Below the pieces are notes generated by a model that was not told where the DNA came from, searched no databases, and was given only the letters and a program-made list of their open reading frames with translations. From positions 31,733 to 95,732 of the forward strand of contig JASEIM010000006.1 in NCBI GenBank assembly GCA_030017655.1: 64,000 bases of DNA. The letters are read 5' to 3'. Positions 45,571-55,431 of the stretch are shown here, in pieces (within the stretch, counting starts at the first letter, position 1; each line of letters begins with the position of its first letter). A program made the position numbers and the translations under genes. Source of the DNA: Methanobacterium sp. (lineage in GTDB: Archaea > Methanobacteriota > Methanobacteria > Methanobacteriales > Methanobacteriaceae).

Positions 45571-47073
45571 ATGAAAAAAATAGGTCTTCTATATGTAAAA
45601 GGCTCCTTACCTCTTTTTGAAAACTTCGGTAACCTGCCAACACATATTGTAAAGGAAAACGGACTTGTGAATGGTAAAAAAACCCACGAATCTCTTGATG
45701 GACTTATAATACCTGGTGGAAGCATTATAGAGTCACAGAGTATTACTGATGATCTAAAGACAGAAATTCGGAAGATGGAAAAAGAAGAAAAATTTATTCT
45801 GGGAATGTGTTCAGGTTTTCAACTTCTTTCCAATAAAATAGACATAGGAAGACGTTCTCCCTGCCCAATTGAAAGGGAAGGGCTTGGAATTCTGGATGTA
45901 TCCTTTAAACCGATGATTGGAACTGACAGGGTTGAAGCAGAAATCATTGATAACTCTTTTTTAACCAGGGGAATGGTTGGAGAAAAAGTAACAGGGTTTC
46001 ACTGCCATACTTATGGATTAATTGAAGGAAATGCAAGACCTCTTTTTTTAAGCACAGTTAAAAGGACAGATTATCATGATAACCCTCGAAAGATTTTATC
46101 AGGTGTTAGAAATGATGAAGGGAACGTTGTAGGGACCATGGTTCACGGATGTCTTGATGAAAGCCCAGCGCTTGTAGATAATATTTTTAGATTTATAGAT
46201 GCATCTGAACAGGATATTTTAGATATAAGGGCTGTAAATAAAGAGCTTTTAACAAAAATTAAAGGTGAAATAGGAATAGATACAAATATATATGCAAAAT
46301 CAGTTAATCGAGAAACCTCAAAAACCAATAGTCTCCCCAAAACAATAATGATTGCGGGGACAGGGTCAGATTCAGGTAAAACTTTTTTAACAACGGGCAT
46401 TGTTGGAATTTTAAGGAAAAAAGGCTATAAGGTAGGTTTATTAAAGGTGGGGCCGGATATAAGGGATATAGTTCCTTCTCTTTATCTTAATAAAGAAAAT
46501 ATGGAAAAGTTCTCATCAATTAAAATCGGCGGGCTGGGATGGATGGATTTAGAAAAAATACTGGAAGAACTGGCACGCACGAATTATGATATCCTCCTTA
46601 TAGAGGGGGTAATGAGCGCATTTACAGGTGCTTTAAATGAGAAAACACCCTTTTCAACGGTTGAAATAGCAAAATCCGCCAATATTCCGGTTATACTGGT
46701 TTCATCCTGCAGTAAAGGAGGAATTGAAACTGCCGCAGTTGATATTGTCGGCCATATATGTGTTATGGATAAGCTTGGAGTTCAAACAAAAGGCGTTATT
46801 TTAAATAGGGTCTATGATAAGTCCATATCAGAAATAGCATCATCTTTTATAACCAGAAGAGCAAATGTTAACGTAATTGGTGAATTACCAAAAATTAAAA
46901 TGGCTGACAGGGGTAATACGCCTGAAGTGGAGATAAGGATTGAAGAATTCTGCTCGCATGCCATGAAAACTGTTGAAGAACATTTAAATGTTGATGAAAT
47001 AATTAAAATTGCAAAAGTTCCAGAATTCAGCGGTTATATATCTTATAAAGATATTATTAAAGGTTTCAGTTAA
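45571..47073 (+). CDS. CobQ/CobB-like fusion with inverted order: glutamine amidotransferase then P-loop domain
   Basis: 500 residues. Residues 1-215 form a class I glutamine amidotransferase domain with nucleophile C80 (LGMCSGFQLL) and His H192 (TMVHGCLDES). Residues about 255-500 form a DTBS/CobQ-type ATPase with P-loop GTGSDSGKT (about 263-271), VGLLKVGPDIRD and LIEGVMSAFTG. In CbiA and CbiP/CobQ the order is reversed (ATPase first). It probably amidates a carboxylate on a cofactor or similar substrate with ATP and glutamine, but which one is unknown. cfbB in this window is the ordinary-order paralogue. Confidence 0.85.
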   Translation: MKKIGLLYVKGSLPLFENFGNLPTHIVKENGLVNGKKTHESLDGLIIPGGSIIESQSITDDLKTEIRKMEKEEKFILGMCSGFQLLSNKIDIGRRSPCPIEREGLGILDVSFKPMIGTDRVEAEIIDNSFLTRGMVGEKVTGFHCHTYGLIEGNARPLFLSTVKRTDYHDNPRKILSGVRNDEGNVVGTMVHGCLDESPALVDNIFRFIDASEQDILDIRAVNKELLTKIKGEIGIDTNIYAKSVNRETSKTNSLPKTIMIAGTGSDSGKTFLTTGIVGILRKKGYKVGLLKVGPDIRDIVPSLYLNKENMEKFSSIKIGGLGWMDLEKILEELARTNYDILLIEGVMSAFTGALNEKTPFSTVEIAKSANIPVILVSSCSKGGIETAAVDIVGHICVMDKLGVQTKGVILNRVYDKSISEIASSFITRRANVNVIGELPKIKMADRGNTPEVEIRIEEFCSHAMKTVEEHLNVDEIIKIAKVPEFSGYISYKDIIKGFS

Positions 47074-47096
47074 AAAAAGTTTAAAAAAGTAGAGTT

Positions 47097-47780
<684 letters not shown>

Positions 47781-47885
47781 TTGATCGTAACTCCTTTAGG
47801 TTATTTCTAAAATTTATAAATTGGACTAAATTGGTTATTATATTGAGTATACTTAACTATTTGCATAAAATTATAATATCAAAAT

Positions 47886-48266
47886 TCAATATTCAAACCT
47901 GATTTTAACAGAATCTCCATCTTCAACATTTAATTTCTTTTTAATATTTTCTGCTGCTATAAATTCAAGTATGTTCTCTCCATGTGTGGTTTTTTTTGGA
48001 AAAACGACAGCTCCATCTATTTCTTCGTTTAAAACAGCTTTTATAAGAAGCACATCTCCAAAATTTTCCTTACCTTTAATGATTTTCAGCTTATCTTCTG
48101 GAATATCATGAATATTATTAATTTCTTCCGTACCAATTTTGATATTCAGAGTACCTGGAAATGGGCTGAAATTAAGCTTATCTTTAAATTGTGTTTTGTA
48201 TACAGGTAAAGACATGAAATATGCTCCTTTTCCCTGCCCTGATGTTATAATTCCTTTAACTTCCAT
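47886..48266 (-). CDS. ribK: CTP-dependent riboflavin kinase
   Basis: 126 residues, the archaeal enzyme that phosphorylates riboflavin to FMN with CTP. GIITSGQGKGAYFMSLPVY, LNFSPFPGTLNIKI and the later KTTHGENILEFIAA match the family. Located just upstream of ribB on the same strand; the two form a small riboflavin/FMN cluster, and both are short stand-alone archaeal forms. Confidence 0.93.
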   Translation of the reverse strand: MEVKGIITSGQGKGAYFMSLPVYKTQFKDKLNFSPFPGTLNIKIGTEEINNIHDIPEDKLKIIKGKENFGDVLLIKAVLNEEIDGAVVFPKKTTHGENILEFIAAENIKKKLNVEDGDSVKIRFEY

Positions 48267-48323
48267 TTAAATCACTATATATTTTTGATAAATTTAATAA
48301 TTACAAATTTAAATATTTTAAAA

Positions 48324-48959
48324 TTAAATATTCTGTGCTAATTCTTTCATCGTCTGTGTAGCTAATATATGAGCTGATCTTATTGGTTCTGGCATTATAA
48401 AATGCGATGTTTTTTGTACAATGCTAAGTGCGGTATTCAAAGATATTTTATGCCCAACACTGATGCATTTATGCTTATCACATGCCCCAACGGCTTTATC
48501 TTTGATTTTTATGATTTTAAGTGAATTATCATACAGTTTGTAATTTCCATCAATTAACCTTTTTGCAACTCCAATTGCAGGCACATCCATGAGAAGCCCT
48601 ACATGAGAAGCAAGTCCAAACCCTCGAGGATGCATGATACCATGCCCGTTAACCATTAAAACATCAAATTTACTATCAAGGGTTTTTAAAACCGAAACTG
48701 CTGCATCAGCTTCTCTAAAACCTAAAAAACCGGTAATGTAGGGAAATAAAACTTCAACTTCTAAAGTCTTCTCTTCTAAAACTTCAATTGTATTGAAATC
48801 AACCACTACAGCAGCAGCAACTGCAAAACTGTCCTTGGAAAATGATATATCTACTCCTACAACGCTTTCAATGTCTTCAAAACAATCTTCTTCTATTATT
48901 TTCTTTGAAAGATTGTTCTGAATGTTTCCAAGATATTGTGTTAAGTTACAGGAGCACAT
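48324..48959 (-). CDS. nfi: Endonuclease V
   Basis: 211 residues. Cuts DNA (or RNA) near deaminated adenine (inosine). Catalytic Asp in VGVDISFSKD; DVLMVNGHGIMHPRGFGLAS and SHVGLLMDVPAIGVAKRLID are diagnostic. The C-terminus SVGHKISLNTALSIVQKTSH is normal. It starts next to hairpin array E, on the far side of which ends sepS on the same strand. Confidence 0.93.
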   Translation of the reverse strand: MCSCNLTQYLGNIQNNLSKKIIEEDCFEDIESVVGVDISFSKDSFAVAAAVVVDFNTIEVLEEKTLEVEVLFPYITGFLGFREADAAVSVLKTLDSKFDVLMVNGHGIMHPRGFGLASHVGLLMDVPAIGVAKRLIDGNYKLYDNSLKIIKIKDKAVGACDKHKCISVGHKISLNTALSIVQKTSHFIMPEPIRSAHILATQTMKELAQNI

Positions 48960-48968
48960 AACAATTCA

Positions 48969-49084
48969 CTCGAAAATCCCTCAAAATTCGTAGAATTTTG
49001 CATGTTTGAGAAACAAAGTTTCTCAACCGGAAAAACCTTAGGTTTTTGCATACGTCAAAATTTTCAATTTTGACAGTTTTCGAG
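48969..49084. repeat. Array E: four hairpins enclosed by an 8-bp outer stem, between sepS and endonuclease V
   Basis: Outer arms CTCGAAAA (48969-48976) and TTTTCGAG (49077-49084). Inside: 48982-49000 (CAAAATTC, GTA), 49006-49026 (TTGAGAAAC, AAA), 49031-49047 (AAAAACC, TTA) and 49054-49074 (GTCAAAATT, TTC). All loops are 3 nt. The whole 116 bp could fold as a four-arm branched structure in DNA or RNA. On the minus strand it follows the sepS stop (49094) and precedes the endonuclease V start (48959). Confidence 0.8.
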
Positions 49085-49093
49085 GGTTAAAAC

Positions 49094-50689
49094 CTATTCC
49101 TCAAGTTTACATGATATTGTACAGAATACAGGACCTCTTACATCAATTGCTTTATTTTTACTTGTAATGTAGTTTAATGCAACATCATCAAGCCTTAAAT
49201 TTATATCAGAGATGGATCTTGATATTGGTACCCTTACAGTGACTTCTTCTTTACTGCTTACGACCATTTCTTCAATTTTATAAGCTGCAAAAGCTGCAAT
49301 ACCATCCATATAATTGATATCAGTTGATATTCCTTTATTCAGGGCTTCTAATGCTTTTTCATCTTCAACATCTTTTACCGGAACCCCAACTATATCCCCG
49401 TGATTTATATAGATCTCATTCCATGCAGCAGGTCCTAAGAGCTTTGTACCTTTTTCAGGTTCTACAGCCTTTAAATGTATATTTTTACCTAAAAATTCAC
49501 CTTTAAAGACTGTAAATTCACATGGAGACGGTGCATCACTGTTTTCCTTAAATGTAGTAATGATATTGTTCATTAATACTCTACCTTCTTCTGTTGCAGG
49601 ATAATAGTTAATTCTAAGCATTGATGCTATTTCTCTATCTGAAAGCTTCCATTTTCCATAAGTTTGAGGGTAAACCATTGCCCTTATATCTTCCTGGTTA
49701 TAAAGGAGCATGGCTATTCTTTCAGCTCCAACGCCGAGATTAAGAACTTCTTTTTCAATACCGTACCTAGCAAGTGCAATTGGTGAGTATAATCCGAATG
49801 TGGCGACTTCAACCCAGTCCTTGAGCTTTGGATGGTATCCATAGACTTCTGTTTGAGTTCCTAACGTATAATATTTAGATTTTTTCTCATCAGGAGTGAA
49901 TTTGAACTTTTCAAATCCGAAGTATTCGAGAAGACTTTCAGATATGGCTTTACCATAGTCCAGTGAAATTTCGTCATCCATAACAACACATGAAGCGGAA
50001 TGATAGGTCATAAGGTGACTGGCATCTTCTCTCTGTTCCCTTCTGAAACATCTGTCAATGGAGAAGAGTTTTATCGGTAACGGGTATTTATTATGAATAT
50101 TTTGGAGCGTGATAAACCACCCGGAAGTCATATGGGATCTTAGGGTTGTTTTTGATGGAATTGGTTTTAATTCATGGATTTCTGGAAAGACTTTCTGGAG
50201 AATACGAAGGCCCAGATCATCCCCCACTTCCATGGCTGCGGAAACATCATGAACAAGGTCATCCCCACTTACATCGCCTTTTTTATATCCTCTGAAGACT
50301 TCTTTGAGGCTATTTATCTTTTCTTCATTTAATGAAACTCCAATCCCCTCAATAAGTTCGATTTTATCCATTCCAATGCCTATATCTGGTCTTGGAAGTC
50401 CTGAAAGATAAAAACATCTGTCTAAAACTGCTGGAGCTTCAGGGCCGAACTGTTTGTAAATATGCTCCTCTTCAATAAAAACAGGGTTTACAGCTTCTTC
50501 AAAACCCAAATTTAAATAAGCATTTCTCAAATTAGAGATGGTATCATAGAGCATATGAGTTTTACCTGTTTTAAGGTGTATTCGCGGATACTGGTCATCA
50601 TGATGAGGTTTATTAATTGTTTGGGAGGTCATCATCCATGCCTTTTCAAAATCTTTCTTTGCAAGCTTTATTATTTTATTTTTATCCAA
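49094..50689 (-). CDS. sepS: O-phosphoserine--tRNA(Cys) ligase
   Basis: 531 residues. Charges tRNA-Cys with O-phosphoserine, the first step of tRNA-dependent cysteine synthesis in methanogens that lack CysRS. The N-terminal KLAKKDFEKAWMMTSQTINK, the phosphoserine site TTLRSHMTSGWFITLQNI and motif 3 LNLGVGAERIAMLLY are SepRS-specific within the class II PheRS-alpha-like family. SepCysS is not in the window. Hairpin array E lies just downstream. Confidence 0.95.
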   Translation of the reverse strand: MDKNKIIKLAKKDFEKAWMMTSQTINKPHHDDQYPRIHLKTGKTHMLYDTISNLRNAYLNLGFEEAVNPVFIEEEHIYKQFGPEAPAVLDRCFYLSGLPRPDIGIGMDKIELIEGIGVSLNEEKINSLKEVFRGYKKGDVSGDDLVHDVSAAMEVGDDLGLRILQKVFPEIHELKPIPSKTTLRSHMTSGWFITLQNIHNKYPLPIKLFSIDRCFRREQREDASHLMTYHSASCVVMDDEISLDYGKAISESLLEYFGFEKFKFTPDEKKSKYYTLGTQTEVYGYHPKLKDWVEVATFGLYSPIALARYGIEKEVLNLGVGAERIAMLLYNQEDIRAMVYPQTYGKWKLSDREIASMLRINYYPATEEGRVLMNNIITTFKENSDAPSPCEFTVFKGEFLGKNIHLKAVEPEKGTKLLGPAAWNEIYINHGDIVGVPVKDVEDEKALEALNKGISTDINYMDGIAAFAAYKIEEMVVSSKEEVTVRVPISRSISDINLRLDDVALNYITSKNKAIDVRGPVFCTISCKLEE

Positions 50690-50856
50690 GTAATGCCCCC
50701 TGGAGTCTATTTAAGTTGTTATTAAATCTTTGTTAAGTTTGAATTTGATTTTTTTAAATTTTAGGTTAATAATAAGAATTTTGAATTGATCCTTTTTATA
50801 TTTAGTTATAACTTAGGCAAATCAAATTTAAATAATATTTAAACCTAAATTTCATT

Positions 50857-52506
50857 ATGGAAAGAGAAATTTATGAATGTGATGTTTTAATTATAGGTTC
50901 TGGCGGAGCAGGATGCAGGGCCGCTATAGAAGCTTCAAATCATGATTTAGATATTATAATAGTTTCAAAAGGGTTATCTTTTAAATCAGGATGTACTACA
51001 CTTGCAGAAGGAGGATATAACGCTGCTTTTGCAGCTGTTGATCGTGCTGACACTCCTGAAGCCCATTTTGAAGATACACTTAAAGGTGGGGCTTATTTAA
51101 ACGATTCTAATTTAGTTAGAATTCTTGTTGAAGAATCTCCCCAAAGGCTCATTGAGCTTGAAAAGTTTGGAGCTCTCTTCGACAGGCAGGAATCTGGAGA
51201 AATTAACCAGCGGCCTTTTGGTGGACAGACATTCAGGCGGACATGCTTCCAGGGAGATAGGACTGGCCATGAAATGATGTCAGCCCTCAAAGAAGAGGTC
51301 ATTCGACGAGATATTAAAACAATGGACGAAATAATGGTCACGTCCCTTGTTATGAGCGAGGATGGCCAAAAAGTTATTGGAGCAGTAGGATTATCACTTA
51401 AAGACTCTAATTTATTAGTATTTAAGGCAAAATCAGTGATCATTGCAAGTGGAGGTGCAGGTTGGCTTTATCCTGTGACTTCAAACACTTTACAGAAAAC
51501 TGGAGACGGATTTTCAGTTTCATACGAAGCTGGGGCAGATCTGATTGACATGGAACAGGTTCAGTTCCATCCAACTGGAATGATTTTTCCAGAATCACGT
51601 AAAGGAGTTCTTGTAACAGAAGCTGTACGTGGAGAGGGTGGAAAACTCATCAACGCCAAAGGCGAAATATTCATGAAAAAATATGACTCCAGAGGGGAGC
51701 TTGCAACAAGGGACGTTGTGGCCAGAGCAATATACAACGAAATACGAGAGGGAAGAGGAACTCCAAGAGGAGGAGTTTACCTTGATGTTTCTCATCTTCC
51801 AGATGAAGTGATTGAAGAAAAACTGGAAACAATGCTTCTACAATTCCTTGATGTAGATGTGGACATCAGAAAAGAACCCATGGAAGTTGCACCCACAGCA
51901 CACCATTTTATGGGCGGTATAAGGATAAATGAATTCGGTGAGAGCACAGTAAAAAATTTATATGCTGCAGGTGAAGTAACTGGTGGTGTACACGGTGCAA
52001 ATAGACTTGGAGGTAATGCCCTTGCAGATACTCAGGTTTTTGGAAAAAGAGCGGGCGAATCAGCAGCTAAAAACGCTCTCAAGGGAGAAATTGAATCAAA
52101 TGATGCATTTATTGATGCAGAAGAAAAACGCATCAAGAGCTTCTTTAAAGACGGGGATGTTTACCCATTTGAGATAAAAAAAGAGCTTGAAGAAGTAATG
52201 TGGAAAAATGTGGCAATAATAAGAAATGAAGAAGGGTTAAAAGCTGCATTAGATCGCATAAAAGAACTTAAAGAAATGCTAAAGGATATGAGGGTAACTG
52301 ATGTTGTAAGCTATAATAACGACCTTCTTGACGCCCTTGAAGTGACAAAAATGCTTGAAATAGCAGAAATCGTTACAAAATCTGCACTTTTACGTGAAGA
52401 AAGTAGAGGGGCTCATTACAGGGAAGATTATCCAGATACAATGGATGAATGGAAAAAGAGCATTGTTTTTAATAAAAGCGGGAAAATAAGGTTTATTGAA
52501 AGATAA
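50857..52506 (+). CDS. tfrA: CoM/CoB-dependent fumarate reductase subunit A (succinate dehydrogenase-like flavoprotein)
   Basis: 549 residues. FAD-binding VLIIGSGGAGCRAAIEAS (about 10-27), ASGGAGWLYPVTSNTLQKTG, the substrate-site MEQVQFHPTGM, then TAHHFMGGIRINEFGE and GANRLGGNALADTQVFGK, all typical of fumarate reductase flavoproteins. The length and context match methanogen TfrA, which reduces fumarate with coenzymes M and B through the FeS/CCG subunit TfrB. TfrB is not adjacent. TATA-like sequence close to the ATG and no ribosome binding site suggest a leaderless transcript. Confidence 0.88.
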   Translation: MEREIYECDVLIIGSGGAGCRAAIEASNHDLDIIIVSKGLSFKSGCTTLAEGGYNAAFAAVDRADTPEAHFEDTLKGGAYLNDSNLVRILVEESPQRLIELEKFGALFDRQESGEINQRPFGGQTFRRTCFQGDRTGHEMMSALKEEVIRRDIKTMDEIMVTSLVMSEDGQKVIGAVGLSLKDSNLLVFKAKSVIIASGGAGWLYPVTSNTLQKTGDGFSVSYEAGADLIDMEQVQFHPTGMIFPESRKGVLVTEAVRGEGGKLINAKGEIFMKKYDSRGELATRDVVARAIYNEIREGRGTPRGGVYLDVSHLPDEVIEEKLETMLLQFLDVDVDIRKEPMEVAPTAHHFMGGIRINEFGESTVKNLYAAGEVTGGVHGANRLGGNALADTQVFGKRAGESAAKNALKGEIESNDAFIDAEEKRIKSFFKDGDVYPFEIKKELEEVMWKNVAIIRNEEGLKAALDRIKELKEMLKDMRVTDVVSYNNDLLDALEVTKMLEIAEIVTKSALLREESRGAHYREDYPDTMDEWKKSIVFNKSGKIRFIER

Positions 52507-52561
52507 AATATAAAAAACACTATTATTTGAATTTATTTTTAAATTTCAAGAATGAAAGGTC

Positions 52562-53100
52562 ATGAAGTATATTGCTCTGCTTAGGGGAATCAACATTGGC
52601 AGTAAAAGAATAAAAATGGCTGATTTAATAAAATCTCTTGAATCAATGAACGTTAAAAACGTAAAAACTTATCTTCAAAGTGGAAATGTCATTTTTGACC
52701 AAATTCCAGTAACATCAAAGAAATCAGGGAAAATATTGAGAAAATGATAGGTCAAACCTTTGGATTCTCTGTAAATGTAATTATCAGAACTGAAAATGAA
52801 CTTGAAGATATTATTAAGAGTAATCCGTTTATTAAAGAAGATGATGTTGAAATTGATAAGCTGCATGTGACATTTTTGCAAGATATACCTGATAAAAAAG
52901 TTGTTTTGGATTTAGGCATAAATAAAGGTTAAAATGAAAAATTTGAAATTAATGGTAGGGAAATTTATCTTTACTTGCCAGATGGATATACTAAAACTAA
53001 ATTAACAAACAATATGTTTGAAAAAAAGTTAAAAACTATAGCAACTACCAGAAACTGGAAAACAACGAATAAATTAATGGATTTAGTTAAATTGGAATAA
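52562..53100 (+). pseudogene. DUF1697 family pseudogene
   Basis: The start KYIALLRGINIGSKRIKMAD and KTYLQSGNVIFD are unmistakable DUF1697. The frame then breaks at about 52700: one lost C in GACCAAATT restores NSSNIKEIRENIEKMIGQTF in the next frame. That frame has an in-frame TAA at 52930-52932 and then continues through KFEINGREIYLYLPDGYTKT to a final stop at 53098. A frameshift plus a nonsense codon argue for real decay. The function of the intact family is unknown. Confidence 0.85.
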
Positions 53101-53104
53101 ATTA

Positions 53105-54343
53105 TCATGATATTGATGTTATGGGCTGATTTTTAGGTTTAACCAGAAAAGTACTTATTCTTCCACAGTAAATCGCTAAAACGCCTAAAACCAGGACAAA
53201 CATGAAAATAGTGCTTTCATCGATGGAAGACATGTTTTTCAATTTCATTCCAGATAGTATCATTGCAGATAAGAAAACAGCTATGGCAAAGAGAGAACCG
53301 GATATGTTTCCTGTTAGGAATCCATATTTAAAGCCGTTGGTATAATTTTTGGCTAGTAAAACAGTTATAAAGCCGCTCATCAGGGTAAGTAAATAAACAT
53401 TATTAAATATCAGGGCAAGGGTCAGTGAGGTTATTGCGCCGGCGACTAAGCCTCTTTCGTCAACTATTAATTCTTTGAAATTGTTCAGGTAATATTTCAC
53501 TTCTTCTAGTGATGTGGCGTATACTAAAAAACCGCCGCAACTGCAACGAACGAAATCATCTGGAATTTCATCTTCCTGAAGGCGATAGTAACCATTACAT
53601 TTTGGACAGGTTAATAAACCATTATATTCGCCTTTATTGACAAAATAGGTGATATCAGTTCCTATAATTTTAATAAGAGCTTTATAGGCCGAGGTAACAT
53701 CTATAGTGGTTATATATCTTCTTTTATTATTCACAGTACTGCATACAATGAGAAAATAAACTATTCTTTTCAGTTCACGCTTGAATGAAACTTTTCTATT
53801 TCCATCTTCAGTGAAATATTTTGAAATAATCAGTTCATGCAGGTTATCAAAAAACTTTTCAGCATGTTTATCTGTCCATTCAACGTCGTTTACGTAATAG
53901 AAGAAACTATCATTAAAATTTTTTGTAGAATGTACCTTATCAAAGTTTTTCAGCCCTAAAATAATTTTTTCAAGAATATTACTGGAAAATATGGCTTTAA
54001 CATCATCTTCCAGTAGAGGTCTTCCTAAATTCATGGAATAGATCAATTCAAGGAACCGATAAAAATTATAGAATGAAAAATAGTCAATGGAACTGGAAAA
54101 AACGTTCCCATTTTCTGGAAGCAGATAATTTGATTTTACATGTGTTAATAAGCGGCTGATATGATCCAGTTCTTTACGTGTACTGCTCGAAATGTCGATA
54201 GGTTCTTCCCAATTCTCAAAAATATAAAAAAGCCGGTCACAAACTCCATTATCCTTTAAAAATTGCAGATCTGAGATAATATTATATACACTCTCAGAAT
54301 CATAACCCGTTCCAAGACTCCACAAGTCTCCCTTTAATGCCAT
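53105..54343 (-). CDS. Unknown membrane protein with helical cytoplasmic domain and zinc ribbon
   Basis: About 412 residues from ATG 54343 (TTGGAGTGAAAAT upstream; an earlier ATG at 54409 lacks a site). The first 250 residues are soluble and helical (VYNIISDLQFLKDNGVCDRL). A zinc ribbon (LTCPKCNGYYRLQ, then VRCSCGGFLVY) lies at about 245-278, followed by four membrane helices. I do not recognise the family. The layout suggests a membrane-bound sensor or scaffold with its ribbon facing the cytoplasm (inference). The gene lies among dead genes. Confidence 0.6.
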   Translation of the reverse strand: MALKGDLWSLGTGYDSESVYNIISDLQFLKDNGVCDRLFYIFENWEEPIDISSSTRKELDHISRLLTHVKSNYLLPENGNVFSSSIDYFSFYNFYRFLELIYSMNLGRPLLEDDVKAIFSSNILEKIILGLKNFDKVHSTKNFNDSFFYYVNDVEWTDKHAEKFFDNLHELIISKYFTEDGNRKVSFKRELKRIVYFLIVCSTVNNKRRYITTIDVTSAYKALIKIIGTDITYFVNKGEYNGLLTCPKCNGYYRLQEDEIPDDFVRCSCGGFLVYATSLEEVKYYLNNFKELIVDERGLVAGAITSLTLALIFNNVYLLTLMSGFITVLLAKNYTNGFKYGFLTGNISGSLFAIAVFLSAMILSGMKLKNMSSIDESTIFMFVLVLGVLAIYCGRISTFLVKPKNQPITSIS

Positions 54344-54700
54344 ATTTTCACTCCAAGTCTTTTTTAATAACATACAAGCCCATGAATGATTATTTACAAA
54401 CAAAGCCAAAATTCTGACCTTAATATTAATTTATAATGTTCATTGGAGTTTTACTGATTTTAAAATGAGCTTAAAATAGCATTGAGATTCTATCTCAAGT
54501 CAATTACTGATGTTATTAATTACTAATGTTCTTCATTATTAATTATTAATCATTTAGTATATAAATCTAATTATATTTAATAAAAATCAGTATTAATGTA
54601 AATTAGGAAATAGTATATGTAAATATTAACTTAAAATGAAGAATTAAATTTAATATGTATATAATTTGAAAAATAAAATAAATAATTGCATTATTTTCCT
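54344..54700. other. AT-rich spacer
   Basis: About 350 bp between two minus-strand loci. It is very AT-rich, with repeated TTAATTAT-like words around 54510-54570 and no coding trace. It probably includes the promoter of the membrane protein gene. Confidence 0.4.
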
Positions 54701-55099
54701 TTATATATTCCCATTGATGAAATTTTCAGTACATTTATCTTTAATTGTTTTTAAATTCTTAATATGGGCGTCTCGATGAGCTGCATTAAGGAAGTTAAGT
54801 TTCTCGCATCTTTTGAATTCATTACATTCATAGCATCCCATAATATTTTTTTCCGAATCATTTCCTAATTCGCAAAATAGAGGACCTTTTCCATCTCTGC
54901 ATTCACAACAAGGCCTTCCAGAGTTTTTAATAATTCTGCAAACCCATAATAGCTTTTAAGTATCTTAAAAAAGGGAATTTGAGCGTAATGGTCTGTATTC
55001 TGTTAAAAATCCGTATTTTTAAGATTTTTATGAAGTTCTCCAAGTTGCTGTTTTTCCATCATAGCCGAAAAAACCTCCATAGTAAAGACTACAATACAT
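54701..55099 (-). pseudogene. DUF3795 family pseudogene
   Basis: Starting at ATG 55099 (GGAGAAACGGAGAATT upstream), the minus strand reads MYCSLYYGGFFGYDGKTATW and then shifts and stops. From about 54950 an intact C-terminal part appears: NSGRPCCECRDGKGPLFCEL, then IMGCYECNEFKRCEKLNFLN, then AAHRDAHIKNLKTIKDKCTE, ending at TAA 54701. The Cys spacing and closing HIKNLKTIK segment are typical of DUF3795, a Cys-rich family of anaerobes. The conserved N-terminal and C-terminal parts lie in different frames with stops between, so the gene is dead. Confidence 0.75.
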
Positions 55100-55212
55100 A
55101 ATTCTCCGTTTCTCCTTTTAATCACTGAAATAGTTTTTTAAAATGAGAGATATGAAAATATTGATTGAAATAAAAGAATTGTATTTTAGATAATAAAAAG
55201 TGAAAATAGATA

Positions 55213-55284
55213 TGCCCTGACCGGGACTTGAACCCGGGTAATAGGATCCGCAATCCTACGTGATATCCGCTACACTACCAGGGC
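55213..55284 (-). tRNA. tRNA-Arg, anticodon GCG
   Basis: A complete 72-nt cloverleaf on the minus strand. Acceptor GCCCTGG/TCAGGGC (last pair G-U), D-arm GTG...CAC, anticodon stem TAGGA/TCCTA with loop TTGCGGA (anticodon GCG, reads CGC), 4-nt variable loop TTAC, T-arm CCGGG-TTCAAGT-CCCGG and discriminator A. CCA is not encoded and there is no intron. A TATA box lies at 55301-55310. Confidence 0.95.
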
Positions 55285-55300
55285 AAATAGAATTTTTTTT

Positions 55301-55310
55301 ATTTATAGTT
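55301..55310 (-). promoter_or_regulatory. TATA box of tRNA-Arg
   Basis: AACTATAAAT on the minus strand, about 20-25 bp upstream of the tRNA 5' end, the expected spacing for an archaeal promoter starting a few bases before the mature tRNA. Confidence 0.55.
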
Positions 55311-55431
55311 TAATGAGCTTAAAAAAATTTTGTTGGCAGTGTTCTTTATATGAATATTTAAAAATCCTATTGATTAATTATATTTTTTCCTATTTAAATT
55401 TTAATATTGGCTTGAAGACTAAATTATTTGA

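Noticed and set aside
50804..50813. AGTTATAACT palindrome before tfrA as another partition site
   Set aside because: A single copy in AT-rich promoter DNA; it more likely shows the background rate of this word, which also lowers confidence in the 5.0-5.1 kb cluster.
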